A DNA stretch of 64,000 bases from Croceicoccus sp. (GTDB lineage: Bacteria > Pseudomonadota > Alphaproteobacteria > Sphingomonadales > Sphingomonadaceae). The DNA is taken from positions 92,462-156,461 of the forward strand of contig NZMY01000034.1 of NCBI GenBank assembly GCA_002694745.1, in the 5' to 3' direction. Both the position numbers and the translations under genes were made by a program. Position 1 is the stretch's first letter. Every line of letters starts with the position of its first letter. The notes below the pieces were generated by a model that worked only from the letters and a program-made list of their open reading frames with translations, had not been told where the DNA came from and searched no databases. Positions 62,431 to 64,000 of this stretch are shown in pieces.

Positions 62431-62916
62431 ATCGCAAACGGTCCGGATAATGGGACTGATCCGACAGGGGAATCGATTACTGTCTCCTGTTCGGTTGAGG
62501 ATGGGAAAGTACAATCCTGCACGGCGTTGCAGACAGACGACGGCGTCGACAAAGTCTTCCTGCGAACAAAGACGACCAATTCCGACGGTTCCGTTTCGAC
62601 CCGCACGAGCGTCATCGGCAAGGAAAGCGATCTTACTTTCGGTCGCGATCTTGCCAACAGTGTCGAATCTGCCTTCAAGCAGCTCTACAATGTCGATTTG
62701 ACGATGACCGGTGGCACTGCAGCTGCTGCTGCGGGCACAGTAAGGGGTTCGCCAAGCTCAGCGGGCAACATTCAACGGCAAGTGGAGCGTGGCCAAGTCC
62801 CACGAGAAATTGATCGAGTGGACAAGGGGCGAGGGCCGTATGAGAAGGATCATATCGAATTGAAGGATGGTCGCGCTCTTAATCGCGATGGCACTTGGAA
62901 GCACGGTATCTGGTAG
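62431..62916 (+). pseudogene. Polymorphic-toxin C-terminal fragment (Ntox24-like), N-terminus lost
   Basis: An open frame of ~160 codons whose N-terminal part is missing at the junction with the IS remnant; the earlier codons of this frame are the antisense of the transposase. It contains 'ESITVSCSVEDGKVQSCTALQ', a repeat-like middle 'DGSVSTRTSVIGKESDL', a Gly/Ala hinge, and a C-terminal block 'HIELKDGRALNRDGTWKHG'. That last block resembles the ends of small secreted RNase-type toxins (Ntox24-like; my identification is tentative). Probably the decapitated tail of a larger toxin gene with its immunity gene downstream. Confidence 0.55.
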
Positions 62917-62979
62917 GTGAACAATTCTGTCCGGAACTGGCTTGTCGGGAATGGCTGGAAACCACCGAGGTAACTGCCA

Positions 62980-63495
62980 ATGCGTTTTTTCACCCATGAC
63001 TGGTCTACGCTAGATGACGTTGAAACCGACAAGATATCGTCAGAGCACTTGAGAGTGGTCAAGCTCGCGTCTGATCAATGCGGGATACCTTTGGTAAAAT
63101 TCGTACGAGAATTTGATCTACGTGGGGCGCTGGTTGACCGGTTGCTAGTGCAATCTGGGGAAGCTGAATTGAAATTAGATTTGATCGCGGGAGACAATCT
63201 GCATGGGTATTTTGTGCTCTCTCTTGCGTATGCGAGCAGCTCATTTCGCTATTTTGGCGAGGACCTCGGCACGGCTCTAGACTTTAGATCAACTCGTATA
63301 CGCTTCGTTGAATTCGATCTGGGTAACAACGGCGAACTACAGCACCGCTTCCTGCTATGGCCAAAGAGTCGATGCGAAATTGACATTCAGTTTGCCGGAC
63401 TGGAATGGGCCAAGGCTCACTTGCCACATCGAGCATACCAGAATTTGGAGGACGTGCTTCAACTAAGCGAGCCACTTTCAACTGCGACTGAGTAG
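62980..63495 (+). CDS. Candidate immunity protein of the adjacent toxin
   Basis: A 171-aa soluble acidic protein of low GC, with GAGG about ten bases before the ATG. Its beginning ('MRFFTHDWST') resembles DUF4085-like hypothetical proteins. The rest is mixed alpha/beta ('LVDRLLVQSGEAELKLDLIAG', 'YFVLSLAYASSSFRYFGED', 'RFVEFDLGNNGELQHRFLLWPKSRCEIDIQF'). Small acidic genes right after a polymorphic toxin typically neutralise it. Role inferred from position and composition, not from a motif. Confidence 0.5.
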   Translation: MRFFTHDWSTLDDVETDKISSEHLRVVKLASDQCGIPLVKFVREFDLRGALVDRLLVQSGEAELKLDLIAGDNLHGYFVLSLAYASSSFRYFGEDLGTALDFRSTRIRFVEFDLGNNGELQHRFLLWPKSRCEIDIQFAGLEWAKAHLPHRAYQNLEDVLQLSEPLSTATE

Positions 63496-64000
63496 ATTGC
63501 AGCCCTATTGAACGAACCGGATTTGTCACCGGATCGCCTTTCGAAATGTGGGAAACTTTAGGGCCCACACCGTACACAGCGCCTGCTGTTGATGAAGCTG
63601 CGTTAGATCAGTGATTTGTCGCTGATTTGGCGGTGCGCACCTTCTGTGCCGCTAGCGTACCATTACGGAATCTGCGGCACAGACCGGCTCAGCCGCGCTA
63701 CAACATCCTGTAATCCCTGACTAATCTCTCCCGCTTTGTCTGTGCCACTTCAGCCCTGAGCGCGGGCGCCGTCGCTTGGTCCGTTGAAAACCCATGACAA
63801 TCTGCGCCGACCGCCGCCAGGGATGTTCGGGAGCCGTCGGTAAAACCTCAACAAAACCAACCACCTGCAGCCCGGGCCGACGGCGCTGCTTTTATCTCGC
63901 GATCTTATTTGGCTTCGTTTTTGAGCAAGTATTCGCCATCGTCGTTTCCTCTCTTTAGCACTATTGGACCAAATATTCGACGCTCTCGTGCGCAGGTCTG
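63496..64000. other. Intergenic accessory DNA up to the window edge
   Basis: No credible gene is seen in these 505 bases. One perfect 10-bp inverted repeat is present (63643-63652 and 63674-63683). Composition is mixed and both strands carry stops in every frame at short spacing. Confidence 0.5.
63643..63683. repeat. Perfect 10-bp inverted repeat, 21-base loop
   Basis: TCTGTGCCGC (63643-63652) and GCGGCACAGA (63674-63683). A near copy of the left arm (TCTGTGCCAC) recurs around 63738-63747. It may be a terminator, a transposon end or a regulatory palindrome; nothing in the sequence decides. Confidence 0.45.

Larger units (their letters stand above)
57358..64000. mobile_element. Left part of a putative integrated accessory island at tRNA-Arg
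   Basis: From the broken tRNA-Arg onward the sequence has lower GC, long gene-poor stretches, a copper-resistance module, an IS5-family remnant and a toxin/immunity-like pair, none of which continue the core operons. tRNA-Arg genes are common integrase targets. No integrase gene is seen within the window and the right boundary lies beyond 64000, so the class of element (ICE, prophage, island) cannot be decided. Confidence 0.6.

Noticed and set aside
1..64000. CRISPR array, prophage structural genes, secondary-metabolite cluster
   Set aside because: No regularly spaced repeats, no capsid, tail or terminase genes, and no PKS/NRPS or terpene core enzymes are visible in the window.

Overview
The window is chromosomal DNA of an alphaproteobacterium. 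Gene content and order point to Sphingomonadales, most likely the Erythrobacteraceae. The signs are a PopZ-like DUF2497 gene beside tolC and a pcm-like methyltransferase, long-form HPF next to ptsN, a fused ThiS-ThiG, an Rrf2-led sufB-C-D-S-T-A operon, MmcB, DUF1491, DUF2093 and UrcA proteins, and a GC-rich codon usage up to about 57.3 kb. This placement is inferred from gene content only; no 16S gene is present.

Layout. 0-9.2 kb: end of dnaQ, hpf, ptsN, a thioesterase, DUF1491, a SleB-type wall hydrolase, then minus-strand xth, erpA, a CBS protein, a [2Fe-2S] ferredoxin, popZ, tolC and pcm. 9.4-21.2 kb: class I fumarase, a LytS/LytTR two-component pair, UrcA, a lipid kinase, a metallophosphoesterase, rpsI-rplM, cutA-ctaA, merC-like and thiSG. 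21.4-29.3 kb: rlpA, pmp3, an acyl-CoA ligase, ggt-pyrD and a DUF885 lipoprotein. 29.3-35.7 kb: the complete SUF operon, opened by a large inverted repeat directly in front of its Rrf2 regulator and carrying two non-Suf genes between sufB and sufC. 35.7-57.2 kb: housekeeping and envelope genes (EI24 membrane protein, adenosine kinase, purD, xseA, M23 peptidase, rpmB, tadA, nadC, a second LytS/LytTR pair, three envelope protease/thioredoxin genes, App1 phosphatase, citE-like lyase, fatty acid hydroxylase, mmcB). Between nadC and the second LytTR regulator lies a non-coding tandem element of two ~115-130 bp units with conserved hairpins.

From 57.36 kb to the window end the character changes. There is a truncated 5' half of tRNA-Arg(CCG), 118 bp of AT-rich DNA, a complete but different tRNA-Arg(CCG), and then lower-GC, gene-poor DNA. 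This last part carries a copper module (copA-copB-cytochrome b), a truncated and frameshifted IS5-family transposase, a decapitated polymorphic-toxin-like reading frame and a candidate immunity gene. This looks like an integrated accessory island at a tRNA-Arg site whose right end is outside the window.

Functional themes: Fe-S cluster biogenesis is well represented (erpA, whole suf operon, ferredoxin, [4Fe-4S] fumarase); envelope maintenance is spread through the window (SleB hydrolase, RlpA, M23, M48 proteases, TolC); copper handling is confined to the island. The least explained items are the tandem hairpin element at 46 kb, the inverted repeat in front of sufR, the tRNA-Arg replacement, the toxin/immunity remnant next to the IS, and the PDDEXK-like and small membrane genes embedded in the suf operon.
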